64,000 nucleotides of DNA from Pseudomonas sp. GM79. Its GTDB lineage: Bacteria; Pseudomonadota; Gammaproteobacteria; Pseudomonadales; Pseudomonadaceae. The stretch's first letter is position 1. Each line of letters starts with the position of its first letter. This document shows, piece after piece, positions 1-8,693 of this stretch. The notes under the pieces were generated by a model. The model was given only the letters and a program-made list of their open reading frames with translations, made no database searches and was not told the origin of the DNA. The stretch lies in NCBI RefSeq assembly GCF_000282495.1, contig NZ_AKJE01000050.1, positions 1-64,000 on the forward strand, in the 5' to 3' direction. Made by a program: the position numbers and the translations under genes.

Positions 1-19
1 CAGATGCACACGGTTCAAT

Positions 20-110
20 TGTGGGAGCGAGCCTGCTCGCGATGGCGGCGTGTCAGGCGACATTAATGTTGAATATCAGGCCGTCTTCGCGGGCAAGCCT
101 CGCTCCTACA
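20..110. repeat. REP-type inverted repeat pair
   Basis: Two facing copies of a REP-like unit are separated by about 45 bases. The left arm starts GTGGGAGCGAGCCTGCTCGCG and the right arm is its near complement, ending in GCTCCTACA. It is a diverged member of the family seen repeatedly in this window. It lies downstream of gcd. Confidence 0.85.
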
Positions 111-146
111 GGGGATTTTGGATATCGCGGGTATTACAGCGCCCAC

Positions 147-179
147 AAAAAAGGCGACCCCCTCACAGGCGTCGCCTTT
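147..179 (-). terminator. Rho-independent terminator of gcd
   Basis: Read on the minus strand, an AAGGCGAC stem pairs with GTCGCCTT and is followed by a run of six T. It begins about 20 bases beyond the gcd stop codon, which is the usual layout of an intrinsic terminator. Confidence 0.85.
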
Positions 180-199
180 CCTTTAACCGCCGCTACCGC

Positions 200-2608
200 T
201 TATTCCGACAGTTTGTACGCAATCACATAGTCACCCTGTTTGGTGCCCAGCGATCCGTGACCGCCAGCAACAACGAGCACGTATTGCTTGCCGTCTTTGC
301 CGGTGTAGGTCATCGGTGTGGTTTGCGCGCCTGCTGGCAGGCGGCCTTCCCACAGTTGCTTGCCGTTTTTCACGTCGTAGGCGCGCAGGTACTGGTCGAG
401 GGTGCCGCTCAGGAAGGCCACGCCACTGGCAGTGGTGAAGGCCCCGCCCAGGCTCGGTACGCCCATGCTCAGAGGAATTGGAACCGGCGAGCTGTCGCGC
501 ACGGTGCCGTTCTTGTGCATCCAGATGGTTTTGTTGGTGGTCAAGTCGACCGCCGCCACGTAACCCCAGGCCGGTGCCTGGCACGGCAAGCCCATTGGCG
601 ACAGCAGGGCTTCGAGGATCACCCCGTAAGGCGCGCCTTTGTTGGGCTGCACGCCTTCGGTTTCGCTGACGCGAGGGCCTTGTTTGGCGATTTCGGCGGC
701 CGGGATCAGTTTCGATTTGAACGCCATGTAGCTCGGGTTCACGAAAGCAATCTGACGCACCGGGTCAACCGACATGCCGCCCCAGTCGAACACACCGAAG
801 TTACCGGGATAAACGATCGAGCCTTGCAGCGACGGCGGGGTGAACATGCCGTCGTAACGCAGGGATTTGAAGTCGATCCGGCACAGCATCTGATCGAACG
901 GGGTCACGCCCCACATGTCGCGTTCCTTGAGGGTCGGCGGCACGAAGTTCAGGTCGGACATCGGTTGGGTCGGCGAAGTGTGGTCGCCTTCCACTGCGCC
1001 TTGCGGCACCGGAATTTCCTTGATTGGCACGATCGGCTGACCATTGCTGCGGTCCAGCACGTAGATGCTGCCTTGCTTGGTGGACGCGAGCACCGCCGGT
1101 TTCACACCGTCTGCGGTTTTCAGGTCCATCAGGGTTGGCTGGCCACCGACGTCCATGTCCCACAGGTCATGGTGGGTGAACTGGAAGTGCCAGCGTACCT
1201 TGCCGGTGGCGATGTCCAGCGCGGTCAGGCCGGCGGCGTGCAGTTCCGATTGAGGGGTGCGTGCGCCACCGAACTGATCCGGGGTCTGGTTGCCCATCGG
1301 CAGGTAGATCATGCCGAGTTTTTCGTCGACGCTGAAGATGGACCACATGTTCGGCGAGTTGCGGGTGTAGACCTTGCCTTCGGCAATCGGCGTGGTGTCG
1401 TCCGGGTTGCCGCTGTCCCAGTTCCACACCAGTTTGCCGGTGTGCACGTCGAACGCGCGGATCACGCCGCTTGGCTCGTCGGTGGAAACGTTGTCGGTCA
1501 CGTGGCCGCCAATCACCACCAGGTCTTTGGTGACCGCCGGTGGAGAGGTGGAGTAATAACCGCCGGCGGTGAATTCACCGATGTTGGTCGTCAGGTCAAC
1601 CTGGCCACCGTTGCCGAAGTCTTCGCACATTTTGCCGGTGTCGGCGTTCAGGGCGATCAGGCGGGTGTCGGCGGTCGGCAGGAAGATCCGGCGCGGGCAG
1701 ACGCTGGCAACTGGCGCGTTGGCAGTGCCGGTAGGGCTCTGCTCGGACGCGTAGGCGGCGTCATCGTGATAGGTCACGCCACGGCAGGTCATGTGTGCCC
1801 AACCCTTGAAGTTCGCCGCGTTTTGCGTGGAGAGCTTCGGATCGAAACGCCAGAGTTCCTTGCCGGTGTCCGGGTCCAGCGCGATCACCTGGCTGTGCGG
1901 CGTGCAGACATAGAGCATGCCGTTGGCTTTGAGCGGGGTGTTTTCGGCAGTGGTTTCGCCCGGGTCGTTCGGGCCAGGCAGGTCGCCGGTGCGGTAGGTC
2001 CAGGCGGGTACCAGTTTGTTGACGTTCTGCGGCGTGATCTGTGCCAGTGGCGAGTAGCGATCGCCATGGGCGCTGCGGCCGTAGGAGTTCCAGTCGCCAT
2101 CGGGCATGGCCGGGGCGGTGTTGCTCATGCCAGGCACGGCGTCACGATCCAGTTCGCCTTTGATTTCACCGGGGTTGGTGAACAGGCTGGCCAGCGCGGC
2201 GATACCGGCGATGACCACGGCAGCGCTCAGCACGCCGGTGCCGACCGGGTTGAACTCGCCGGTACGCAACGGGCGACGGAACCATGGCAGCAGCATGACG
2301 ATACCGAGGGCAAAGAGCAGCGCCAGACGTGGCACCAGTTGCCACCAGTCCAGGCCGACTTCCCACAGTGCCCAGACCGTACTGGCGAACAGCACGACTG
2401 CGTACAGGCTTAGCGCCGCATAACGGTCGGCAAGCAGCAGCCCCCCGGTCAGCATCAGGCCGAGACCGGCCAGCAGGTAATACAGCGAGCCGCCGAGCAT
2501 GCTCAGCTTGATCCCCCCGGCCAGCAAGGCCAGGCCCATTAGCAGAAGCACGATACCGAGCAGGCTCGGCAGCAGACGGCTTCGACTGAAAGCACCATCA
2601 GCGCTCAT
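200..2608 (-). CDS. gcd: Membrane-bound PQQ glucose dehydrogenase
   Basis: This enzyme oxidises glucose to gluconolactone in the periplasm and passes electrons to ubiquinone. The 802-residue length is typical. The N-terminal ~150 residues carry about five membrane segments, followed by a PQQ beta-propeller with the repeated LDPDTGKELWRFD-type signature and the active-site stretch HHDLWDMD. A GGAG Shine-Dalgarno lies upstream of the ATG at 2608, and a terminator follows the gene. The OprB porin gene lies just upstream on the same strand, matching the direct oxidative route of glucose use in pseudomonads. The family call is very secure. Confidence 0.97.
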   Translation of the reverse strand: MSADGAFSRSRLLPSLLGIVLLLMGLALLAGGIKLSMLGGSLYYLLAGLGLMLTGGLLLADRYAALSLYAVVLFASTVWALWEVGLDWWQLVPRLALLFALGIVMLLPWFRRPLRTGEFNPVGTGVLSAAVVIAGIAALASLFTNPGEIKGELDRDAVPGMSNTAPAMPDGDWNSYGRSAHGDRYSPLAQITPQNVNKLVPAWTYRTGDLPGPNDPGETTAENTPLKANGMLYVCTPHSQVIALDPDTGKELWRFDPKLSTQNAANFKGWAHMTCRGVTYHDDAAYASEQSPTGTANAPVASVCPRRIFLPTADTRLIALNADTGKMCEDFGNGGQVDLTTNIGEFTAGGYYSTSPPAVTKDLVVIGGHVTDNVSTDEPSGVIRAFDVHTGKLVWNWDSGNPDDTTPIAEGKVYTRNSPNMWSIFSVDEKLGMIYLPMGNQTPDQFGGARTPQSELHAAGLTALDIATGKVRWHFQFTHHDLWDMDVGGQPTLMDLKTADGVKPAVLASTKQGSIYVLDRSNGQPIVPIKEIPVPQGAVEGDHTSPTQPMSDLNFVPPTLKERDMWGVTPFDQMLCRIDFKSLRYDGMFTPPSLQGSIVYPGNFGVFDWGGMSVDPVRQIAFVNPSYMAFKSKLIPAAEIAKQGPRVSETEGVQPNKGAPYGVILEALLSPMGLPCQAPAWGYVAAVDLTTNKTIWMHKNGTVRDSSPVPIPLSMGVPSLGGAFTTASGVAFLSGTLDQYLRAYDVKNGKQLWEGRLPAGAQTTPMTYTGKDGKQYVLVVAGGHGSLGTKQGDYVIAYKLSE

Positions 2609-2714
2609 AGTGTGGTTCTCCGTGACGTTTTAAGTAAGCCCGCGCAAGTTCACTGTAGATGACGATCTGGCGTGGGCAGGGTTCATAGAAAAACTGTTGG
2701 GTTGATACGGTCCT

Positions 2715-2804
2715 TGTGGGAGCGGGCTTGCTCGCGAAGAGGCCATCACATTCAACCTCCTGGTTGCCTGATAGACCGCTTTCGCGAGCAAGCCCGCTCC
2801 CACA
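2715..2804. repeat. REP-type inverted repeat pair
   Basis: Perfect facing arms TGTGGGAGCGGGCTTGCTCG and complement flank a loop of about 42 bases. It lies in the 212-base gap between oprB and gcd, so any common transcript would carry a stable hairpin there. Confidence 0.9.
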
Positions 2805-2820
2805 GGTTTTGTGCCGTTAG

Positions 2821-4203
2821 TTAGAACGATGACTGGATCTTGATCCCGCCAATCAGCGCGTCATCGACCTTGTCCACGCCACCGGGGTGGCGGATGTATT
2901 GCAGGTTCGGGCGCACGGTCAGCCAGTTCGTGACGTGCACGCCGTAATAGAGCTCGCTGCTGTATTCGGTGTCCTGCGGAGGCAGGAACGACGGGTCGTC
3001 GAAGTCGAAGACGGCGCGGGCCTGATTGGTGGCCTCGGCGTTCTTGCGATAGGCCGGGTTGACGTGGACACGGGCCAGGGCAAAACCGATGTCGTCTTTG
3101 GCGCGGGCATCGAACAAGCCTTTGTAGACGACGCCGGCCTGGACATAGTTGTCGATGGCGTTGGTCTTTTTGTCGTGCATCGTGCCGTTGGCAAACACGC
3201 TCAGGCCGCGTGAGTGGTCACTGGCGCGGCTGGTCAGCTGCTGCTGCACGCCCAGCCACACGCCATGCTTGCTCGATGCGCTGCGATAAGCCTCGCCGCT
3301 GAGGGCTGCTGGCTGGCCGTTGCTGTCCTTGTAGACATCGGTGGCCTTGGCATTGCTGTAGTAATAACCGGCACGGTATTCACCCGGCAGGCCATTGAAT
3401 TTCGGGGTCCAGACCAGTTCCACCGGCAGGATCGCGCCCTGAGTGCCGCTGCCGCTGAGTTTGAAGCCGTTGTCGCGATCCAGGTTGGACGGGTTTTGCT
3501 CGTAAGCCCCGACCTGCGCGTACAACTGCGGCGTCAGGTGATATTTGACCCGCATCGCCCACTGGCTGACCGGCCAGTTGTACCAGATGTCGCCCACCCA
3601 GTTGCCGACCTGGGAACCGCAGAACGCCAGGTTCTGGAAGTCGCAGGGGAAGCTGTTGAAGTCTTCGCCCTCGCCGAAGCGGCCGACTTTGATATCGAGC
3701 TTCTGATCGAAGAATTTCTGCTGATACCACATCTGCGTCAGGCGCCAGGTCTGGCCGCGACCCCAGACTTCCTGAGCCGAAGTGAAACCGCCGACCCGCG
3801 GATCGTTGATCCGGTCGTTGCTGATGTTGTTGCCGTTGCGCTCGGTGATGGTCAGCTGAAATTCAGCGTCGTCCCAGCCCAAAATTTTCTGCAAGTCCAG
3901 ATGAGTGCCAAAACCGAACTGGTCGCTGTAGCGAGCGGTGCGGTCATGGTCATAGCCACCGTGCAGGTTGCTGCCCATTTCACCGGTGTAATCGACCTTG
4001 AAGTCGTAGCCCTTTTCCGAAAGTTCGGTGCGCGTGCCGTTCCAGTCACCGAGCATCCACGGCGAATCGCTATCGAAGGCCGGCGCAGCCTGGATGCAGG
4101 TGGCGAGGCCCAACGCGGTGAATCCGCCAATCAGGTTGAGGGCTTTTCGATTGGCCACAGGGGATAAGACAGCGCTGTCTCGCGGAGTTTGAAAATCAGG
4201 CAT
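2821..4203 (-). CDS. oprB: Carbohydrate-selective porin OprB
   Basis: This is an outer-membrane porin for glucose and related sugars. The 460 residues end in a C-terminal phenylalanine (KIQSSF), as outer-membrane beta-barrels do, and the mature part begins near APAFDSDSPWMLGDWNG, the OprB family opening. The annotated ATG gives an N-terminal extension before the hydrophobic stretch ALNLIGGFTALGLATCIQA. No clear Shine-Dalgarno precedes it, so the true start is uncertain. It is co-directional with gcd and separated from it by 217 bases that hold a REP pair. Confidence 0.93.
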   Translation of the reverse strand: MPDFQTPRDSAVLSPVANRKALNLIGGFTALGLATCIQAAPAFDSDSPWMLGDWNGTRTELSEKGYDFKVDYTGEMGSNLHGGYDHDRTARYSDQFGFGTHLDLQKILGWDDAEFQLTITERNGNNISNDRINDPRVGGFTSAQEVWGRGQTWRLTQMWYQQKFFDQKLDIKVGRFGEGEDFNSFPCDFQNLAFCGSQVGNWVGDIWYNWPVSQWAMRVKYHLTPQLYAQVGAYEQNPSNLDRDNGFKLSGSGTQGAILPVELVWTPKFNGLPGEYRAGYYYSNAKATDVYKDSNGQPAALSGEAYRSASSKHGVWLGVQQQLTSRASDHSRGLSVFANGTMHDKKTNAIDNYVQAGVVYKGLFDARAKDDIGFALARVHVNPAYRKNAEATNQARAVFDFDDPSFLPPQDTEYSSELYYGVHVTNWLTVRPNLQYIRHPGGVDKVDDALIGGIKIQSSF

Positions 4204-4300
4204 AGAGAAGAAATTCTTGGTCTTTTTCTAAAGGGGGTGAACTGAACGCAGCGGGAATGCAGCAGGGGGAGAAGCGTTTCAGCTGGACGGGCGTAAGGAT

Positions 4301-4318
4301 AATGTTCTGTAACACATT
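4301..4318. promoter_or_regulatory. Candidate operator upstream of oprB
   Basis: AATGT and ACATT are separated by eight bases, about 100 bases upstream of the oprB start. The spacing resembles operators of dimeric sugar regulators. Which regulator would bind, if any, cannot be told from the sequence. Confidence 0.25.
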
Positions 4319-4401
4319 GAGAAAGGGCTTTTACTGACATGGATCCTTTCGGATTCCGTAACAGTCGGCTGCGACCGGTCGCCGGAGTGCCAGGTGGTGC
4401 C

Positions 4402-4429
4402 AAAAAAAAGGCGGACTCAAGCGTCCGCC
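4402..4429 (-). terminator. Terminator of the glyA operon
   Basis: On the minus strand GGCGGAC pairs with GTCCGCC across a six-base loop and is followed by eight T. It lies about 20 bases past the glyA stop, so it ends the operon that runs from the BenE-type transporter gene. Confidence 0.88.
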
Positions 4430-4448
4430 CCCTTATGTTTCACTGCCG

Positions 4449-5687
4449 TTAATTCAACAGATAGACCGGGAAACACTCACACAAATGCATCACCCGTCGA
4501 CGGACATTGTCCAGTAGCGCCGCATTGGTCGGTTGCTCAAGCAGGTCGGCAATCAGGTTGGCCACTTCGGCACATTCGGCTTCGCCAAAGCCACGCGTGG
4601 TCAGGGCTGGTGTGCCAATGCGAATGCCGCTGGTGATCGCAGGTTTTTGCGGATCGTCGGGGATCGCGTTCTTGTTCAAGGTGATGTGGGCGCTCTCGAG
4701 CAACGCCTCGGCATCTTTTCCGGTGATGTTCTTCGTGCGCAGATCGAGCAGGAACATGTGGCAATCGGTGCCACCTGACACCACCCGCACGCCCCGTCGA
4801 GTAAGGATGTTCGCCATCGTCCTGGCGTTGTCGATGACGCGTTGCTGATAGTGCTTGAACTCATCACCGAGGGCTTCGTTGAACGCTACGGCCTTGGCGG
4901 CGATGACGTGCATCAGAGGTCCACCCTGATAGACCGGGAATATCGTCTTGTCGAGCAACGCCGCATGTTCGCGTTTAGCCAGAATCAGACCGCCCCGTGG
5001 GCCGCGCAGCGTTTTATGAGTGGTCGAGGTGACGAAGTCGGCAATGCCGACCGGCGAGGGGTACAGGCCGGCGGCGATGAGTCCGGCGTAGTGCGCCATG
5101 TCGACCATCAGGTATGCCCCGATTTCATCGCATATTTTGCGAAAACGCTGGAAGTCGATGGTCCTGGAATACGCCGAGGCACCGGCGATGATCATTTTCG
5201 GCCGGTGTTCCCGGGCCAGGGCTTCCATCTCGGCGTAGTCAAGGGTTTCGCTGTGTTTTTCCAGGCCGTAAGAGTACGCGTTGTAGAACTTGCCGGAGAA
5301 GTTTACCGAGGCGCCGTGGGTCAAGTGGCCGCCATCGGCCAGGGACATTCCCAGAATCGTGTCGCCAGGGTTGAGCACAGCGAGAAACACGGCCTGATTG
5401 GCCTGGGAACCGGAGTGCGGCTGGACGTTGGCATATTCGCTACCAAACAGTTTGCAGGCGCGTTCGATGGCGAGGCTTTCGATCTCGTCGACCACCTTGC
5501 AGCCGCCGTAATAGCGCTTGCCCGGGTAGCCTTCGGCGTACTTATTGGTCAGCACCGAACCTTGGGCTTCCAACACTTCTTCGCTGACGTAGTTTTCCGA
5601 GGCGATCAGCTCCAGGTGGGTTTCCTGGCGGTTGCGTTCGCGGCCGATCAGGCGAGCGAGGGTGGGGTCTAAATTCTGCAGGCTCAT
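4449..5687 (-). CDS. glyA: Serine hydroxymethyltransferase paralogue
   Basis: This PLP enzyme interconverts serine and glycine with tetrahydrofolate, and family members also cleave beta-hydroxy amino acids such as allo-threonine or phenylserine. The full-length 412-residue protein has the PLP lysine K225 in STTHKTLRGPRGG and the conserved IASENYVS and HSGSQANQAV blocks. The loop usually written FPGxQGGPLMH reads FPVYQGGPLMH here (250-260), next to the active site. It is the last gene of the five-gene operon, starting 11 bases after the lyase gene. A catabolic rather than housekeeping role is inferred from that context. Confidence 0.93.
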   Translation of the reverse strand: MSLQNLDPTLARLIGRERNRQETHLELIASENYVSEEVLEAQGSVLTNKYAEGYPGKRYYGGCKVVDEIESLAIERACKLFGSEYANVQPHSGSQANQAVFLAVLNPGDTILGMSLADGGHLTHGASVNFSGKFYNAYSYGLEKHSETLDYAEMEALAREHRPKMIIAGASAYSRTIDFQRFRKICDEIGAYLMVDMAHYAGLIAAGLYPSPVGIADFVTSTTHKTLRGPRGGLILAKREHAALLDKTIFPVYQGGPLMHVIAAKAVAFNEALGDEFKHYQQRVIDNARTMANILTRRGVRVVSGGTDCHMFLLDLRTKNITGKDAEALLESAHITLNKNAIPDDPQKPAITSGIRIGTPALTTRGFGEAECAEVANLIADLLEQPTNAALLDNVRRRVMHLCECFPVYLLN

Positions 5688-5698
5688 GGAGTCTTCCT

Positions 5699-6952
5699 TT
5701 AAATAAGTGCTTCGGCCAAGGGAGCTGGCGCGTGATGCGGCAATGCCCGTGACTGGCTTTTGCTGGTGTCGGAAAGAAAAATGGACGTGTCTTTCAGGCC
5801 GCTGCCCGTGATAAGCACCACGGCGGTCTGCGGCGTGTCGGGGTGTTCTTCGGCGTACTTGAGCAGACCGGCGAAGGCGCTGGCGGCCCCGGCTTCGGGG
5901 AAAACACCGGTGCTGGCGGCCAGTTTCGATGCCGCTGCGACAATGCTCGGGTCACTGACACAGATGAACTCGCCCTCGCTGGCCGTTACCGCGCGCAAGG
6001 CCTTGAGACGATCGCGCGGCAGGGCCACGTTGATGCTGCTGGCGAGGCTGGTGGGAGCAATGCGTTCGGTCTGTTGCATCGGCTGGTCGCTGCACCAGGC
6101 CCGATACATGAAATTGCTGTTTTGTGCCTGTACGCCGATCAGCCGTGGCATGCGTTCAATCCAGCCCAGTTGCAGCAGATCGAAGAAGCCTTTGTACACC
6201 GAACCCAGGATGCAGCCATTGCCGACAGGGACAAACACCAGGTCGGGGACTTGCCAGGCGAGCTGTTCGCACATCTCGAAAGCCACGGTTTTCTTGCCTT
6301 CGCTCATGTACGAATTGATGCCGGTGGTGCGGTTGTACCAGCCGTGGGTTTCGCAGGCGTCGAAGCATTGTTCGAACGCTTCGTCGTATTGCCCGTCGAC
6401 CAGTACGATCTCGGCGCCGTAGCCCAGCATTTGTGCGAGTTTCTCGCGGGGAGCACTTTTGGGCAGGTAAATCACGTTGCGCAGACCCAGGCTCGCGCTC
6501 ATTCCGGCCAGCGCCGAGGCGGCATTACCAGTGCTGGCGACGGCGACGGTACGCGCACCGGTTTGCATCGCGTGGGCTACCGCCAGGGCACTGGCGCGAT
6601 CCTTCAATGAGCCGGTAGGCTGCCGGGATTCATCCTTGATGAAGACCTTGATCGGCGCACCTGTGCCGAGCAGTTCGGGGCGTGAATACAACGGCGTGTT
6701 ACCCACCAGTAATGGCGGAATGAATTGCGTGGAGTTCAGCGGCATCAGCCGGTCATAACGCCACATTCCCCGGGCGTGGTCGTGAGCCAGGCTGTCCCTT
6801 GACCATTCGCGCGCCAGTGTCGGGTAATCGTAGAGCGCATCGAGAGCGCCATCGATTTTGCAATGGGGGCAGTAATAGCTGACTTCATGTGGCTGGTAGC
6901 GGCGTTCGCAAGCCAGGCACTGCAACACATACTCTCTGTAAGACTTCTTCAT
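5699..6952 (-). CDS. Threonine synthase-like PLP lyase with zinc ribbon
   Basis: This is a fold-type II PLP enzyme of the threonine synthase/dehydratase superfamily. The PLP lysine is K117 in QPTGSLKDRAS, the phosphate-binding loop is seen as STGNAASALAG, and GNG follows further on. An N-terminal four-cysteine ribbon (C12, C15, C28, C31) precedes the catalytic part, as in some archaeal-type threonine synthases. The start is placed at the ATG at 6952, which has AAGGG six bases upstream, rather than at the in-frame TTG two codons earlier. It sits between ridA and glyA, so it may be a catabolic lyase or dehydratase rather than a biosynthetic enzyme. The substrate is unknown. Confidence 0.88.
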   Translation of the reverse strand: MKKSYREYVLQCLACERRYQPHEVSYYCPHCKIDGALDALYDYPTLAREWSRDSLAHDHARGMWRYDRLMPLNSTQFIPPLLVGNTPLYSRPELLGTGAPIKVFIKDESRQPTGSLKDRASALAVAHAMQTGARTVAVASTGNAASALAGMSASLGLRNVIYLPKSAPREKLAQMLGYGAEIVLVDGQYDEAFEQCFDACETHGWYNRTTGINSYMSEGKKTVAFEMCEQLAWQVPDLVFVPVGNGCILGSVYKGFFDLLQLGWIERMPRLIGVQAQNSNFMYRAWCSDQPMQQTERIAPTSLASSINVALPRDRLKALRAVTASEGEFICVSDPSIVAAASKLAASTGVFPEAGAASAFAGLLKYAEEHPDTPQTAVVLITGSGLKDTSIFLSDTSKSQSRALPHHAPAPLAEALI

Positions 6953-6988
6953 GGCCAACCCTTGAAAGTACGCTTCCCTGACAACGTC

Positions 6989-7064
6989 GGTTCAGCGCAG
7001 AACCACGGATCACTCCGATGCGCCGGACCGACGGGTACTTCGCTGTCTGAAGGCTTTTTCAGAC
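6989..7064 (-). other. Intercistronic hairpins between ridA and the lyase gene
   Basis: The 100-base gap inside the operon holds two stem-loops. GTCTGAA/TTCAGAC at 7045-7064 overlaps the ridA stop codon, and GGTTC/GAACC lies at 6989-7004. Neither is followed by a T run, so they look more like mRNA stability or processing elements than terminators. Confidence 0.5.
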
Positions 7065-7490
7065 CACCATGATGGCGTCGATGGCGACCAGGGTATTGCG
7101 CGCCAAGGCGCTGGCGCCGGCGGTGGTGCGGGCTGGATAAGGCTGGGTGAAATACTCTTCCATGACCCGGTTCAGGGTCGGGAACTCGCTCAGGTCCGTG
7201 ATGAACGCAGTGACCTTGACCACGTTCGCCAGGGTGCCGCCCGCGGCTTCGGCCATCTGCGCCAGATTGTCCAGGGTCTGACGCAGTTGCCCTTCGAAAT
7301 CCTGAGCCAGCACTTCGTTGTTCAACGCCGAGACCGGGGTCTGTGCCGACAGGTAGATGGTCTGCCCGTGACTGACCTTGATGCCTTGGGAGTAAGTACC
7401 CAGGGGTAGCGGGGCCTTGTCGGTGAAGATGACGTTTTCTTCGCCCAGGAAAGGCTTGGCCAAGGGCTGGAGTTGAGCGTTGGTCTGCAT
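7059..7490 (-). CDS. ridA: RidA family enamine/imine deaminase
   Basis: RidA proteins hydrolyse reactive 2-imino and enamine acids released by PLP enzymes and amino acid oxidases. The 143-residue sequence has the family core: APLPLGTYSQGIKV near the N-terminus, NLAQMAEAAGGTLANVVKVTAF, and a C-terminal ARTTAGASALARNTLVAIDAI in which the substrate-binding arginine falls. It starts 30 bases after the dehydrogenase gene, with AAGGATCG upstream. Being between a D-amino acid dehydrogenase and a PLP lyase, both imine producers, is the expected place for it. Confidence 0.92.
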   Translation of the reverse strand: MQTNAQLQPLAKPFLGEENVIFTDKAPLPLGTYSQGIKVSHGQTIYLSAQTPVSALNNEVLAQDFEGQLRQTLDNLAQMAEAAGGTLANVVKVTAFITDLSEFPTLNRVMEEYFTQPYPARTTAGASALARNTLVAIDAIMVV

Positions 7491-7520
7491 GATGACGATC
7501 CTTGTTAGTGGGTTGGGGGG

Positions 7521-8693
7521 TTAGTGCAAATCGGCAACCTGTCGCACGGCCAGGGCCGAGAATTCCTCGTCGCGGCAACGCGCCGGGGAAAAGTGCTGGT
7601 AGTTGAGGTGCAGGGCCGCCAGGTCGGACGGCATCGCGCTGCCCAGTGCGGCGTGGCTGCACAACCGGGCAATGGCCGGTGCGGCCTGAATGCCGTAGCC
7701 GCCCAGTGCGGCAAGCCAGATGAAACTGTCCTGCAACGGGTCCTGGCCCAGTACCGGCGAACGGTCGGCAACAAAGGTGCGCAGGCCTGCCCATTTGTTG
7801 ATGATCGAGCGAGGGCGCAGCCGCGTGGTGCTTTGCAGGCGATCCATGGTGATGGCCAGGTCAAGCTCATCCGGCAGGGCATCGCAAGGCAACGACGGGC
7901 TTTCATCGCAAGGCGAGACGATCAGGCGTCCGGCCTCCGGCTTGATGAAAATGTCTTCGTCGACCGTTCCCAGGTATGGCGTGCGGTGCACGTCGCATTG
8001 CGGATCGACCGCCAGCACCGTGCGGCGCAGTGGCCGCACACCTACCTTGGGCAAACCGCAGCGCTCGGCCAATTCATCGGCCCAGGCGCCGGCGGCGTTG
8101 ACCACAATTGCGGTCTCCAGGTGCTGGCCATCCTGGGTGTGCAAAGCCCAGTGACCGGCACGGTACTGGCCTCGCAGCACTTCGGTCTCACGTTTGACCA
8201 CACCGCCGCGAGCGCGCAGGCCGCCAAGATAGGCACCATGAATGCCGTGTACATCCAGATCGAAGGCGCTGGGTTCGAAAATCCCTGCGCTCCACGCGCC
8301 CTCTGCCAAGTAAGGCACCAGCTCAAGGACTTGTTTCTCGTCGAGGAACTGCGCGGTTGGCACCTGTCCGAGAACCGCGGTGAAACGGGCGGCCAACTTA
8401 TCCACACGTGCCGCCTGGGCCACGATCAACGCGCCCCGTGGTGCCCACAATGGATGTTCGGCGAGCCCCTCGGGCGGATTCTCGAAAAAGCTCCGGGAGG
8501 CACAAGTCAGCGAGCGGATCTGCTGGTTGCCGTAGCTTTCCATGGAAATCGCCGCCGAACGCCCGGTGGTGTGATAGGCCAGTTGCGATTCGCGTTCAAG
8601 CAGGCACACGCTGCCGTGAGCCGCCAGTTCATAGGCGGCGGATACCCCGGCAATCCCGCCGCCGACTACGATGAAGTCGTAACGGGCGGTCAT
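7521..8693 (-). CDS. FAD-dependent D-amino acid dehydrogenase, DauA-like
   Basis: This DAO-family flavoenzyme has a GGGIAGVSAAYEL dinucleotide-binding fold at residues 11-23. The N-terminal part closely follows the catabolic D-arginine dehydrogenase DauA, including the HTTGRSAA stretch and the block ending in FFENPPEGLAEHPL. The C-terminal WLAALGGYGIQAAPAIARL block is also as in that family. Such enzymes oxidise D-amino acids to imino acids that hydrolyse to 2-oxo acids. The start overlaps the stop of the upstream transporter gene by four bases (ATGA), so the two are translationally coupled. Substrate specificity cannot be read from the sequence. Confidence 0.88.
   Translation of the reverse strand: MTARYDFIVVGGGIAGVSAAYELAAHGSVCLLERESQLAYHTTGRSAAISMESYGNQQIRSLTCASRSFFENPPEGLAEHPLWAPRGALIVAQAARVDKLAARFTAVLGQVPTAQFLDEKQVLELVPYLAEGAWSAGIFEPSAFDLDVHGIHGAYLGGLRARGGVVKRETEVLRGQYRAGHWALHTQDGQHLETAIVVNAAGAWADELAERCGLPKVGVRPLRRTVLAVDPQCDVHRTPYLGTVDEDIFIKPEAGRLIVSPCDESPSLPCDALPDELDLAITMDRLQSTTRLRPRSIINKWAGLRTFVADRSPVLGQDPLQDSFIWLAALGGYGIQAAPAIARLCSHAALGSAMPSDLAALHLNYQHFSPARCRDEEFSALAVRQVADLH

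Noticed and set aside
50..2413. 787-codon plus-strand open frame
   Set aside because: It lies wholly opposite gcd, and its translation is an Arg/His/Gly/Val-rich mirror of a high-GC gene with no family features.
3214..4167. 317-codon plus-strand frame opposite oprB
   Set aside because: It is a shadow frame; the porin on the other strand has clear family features.
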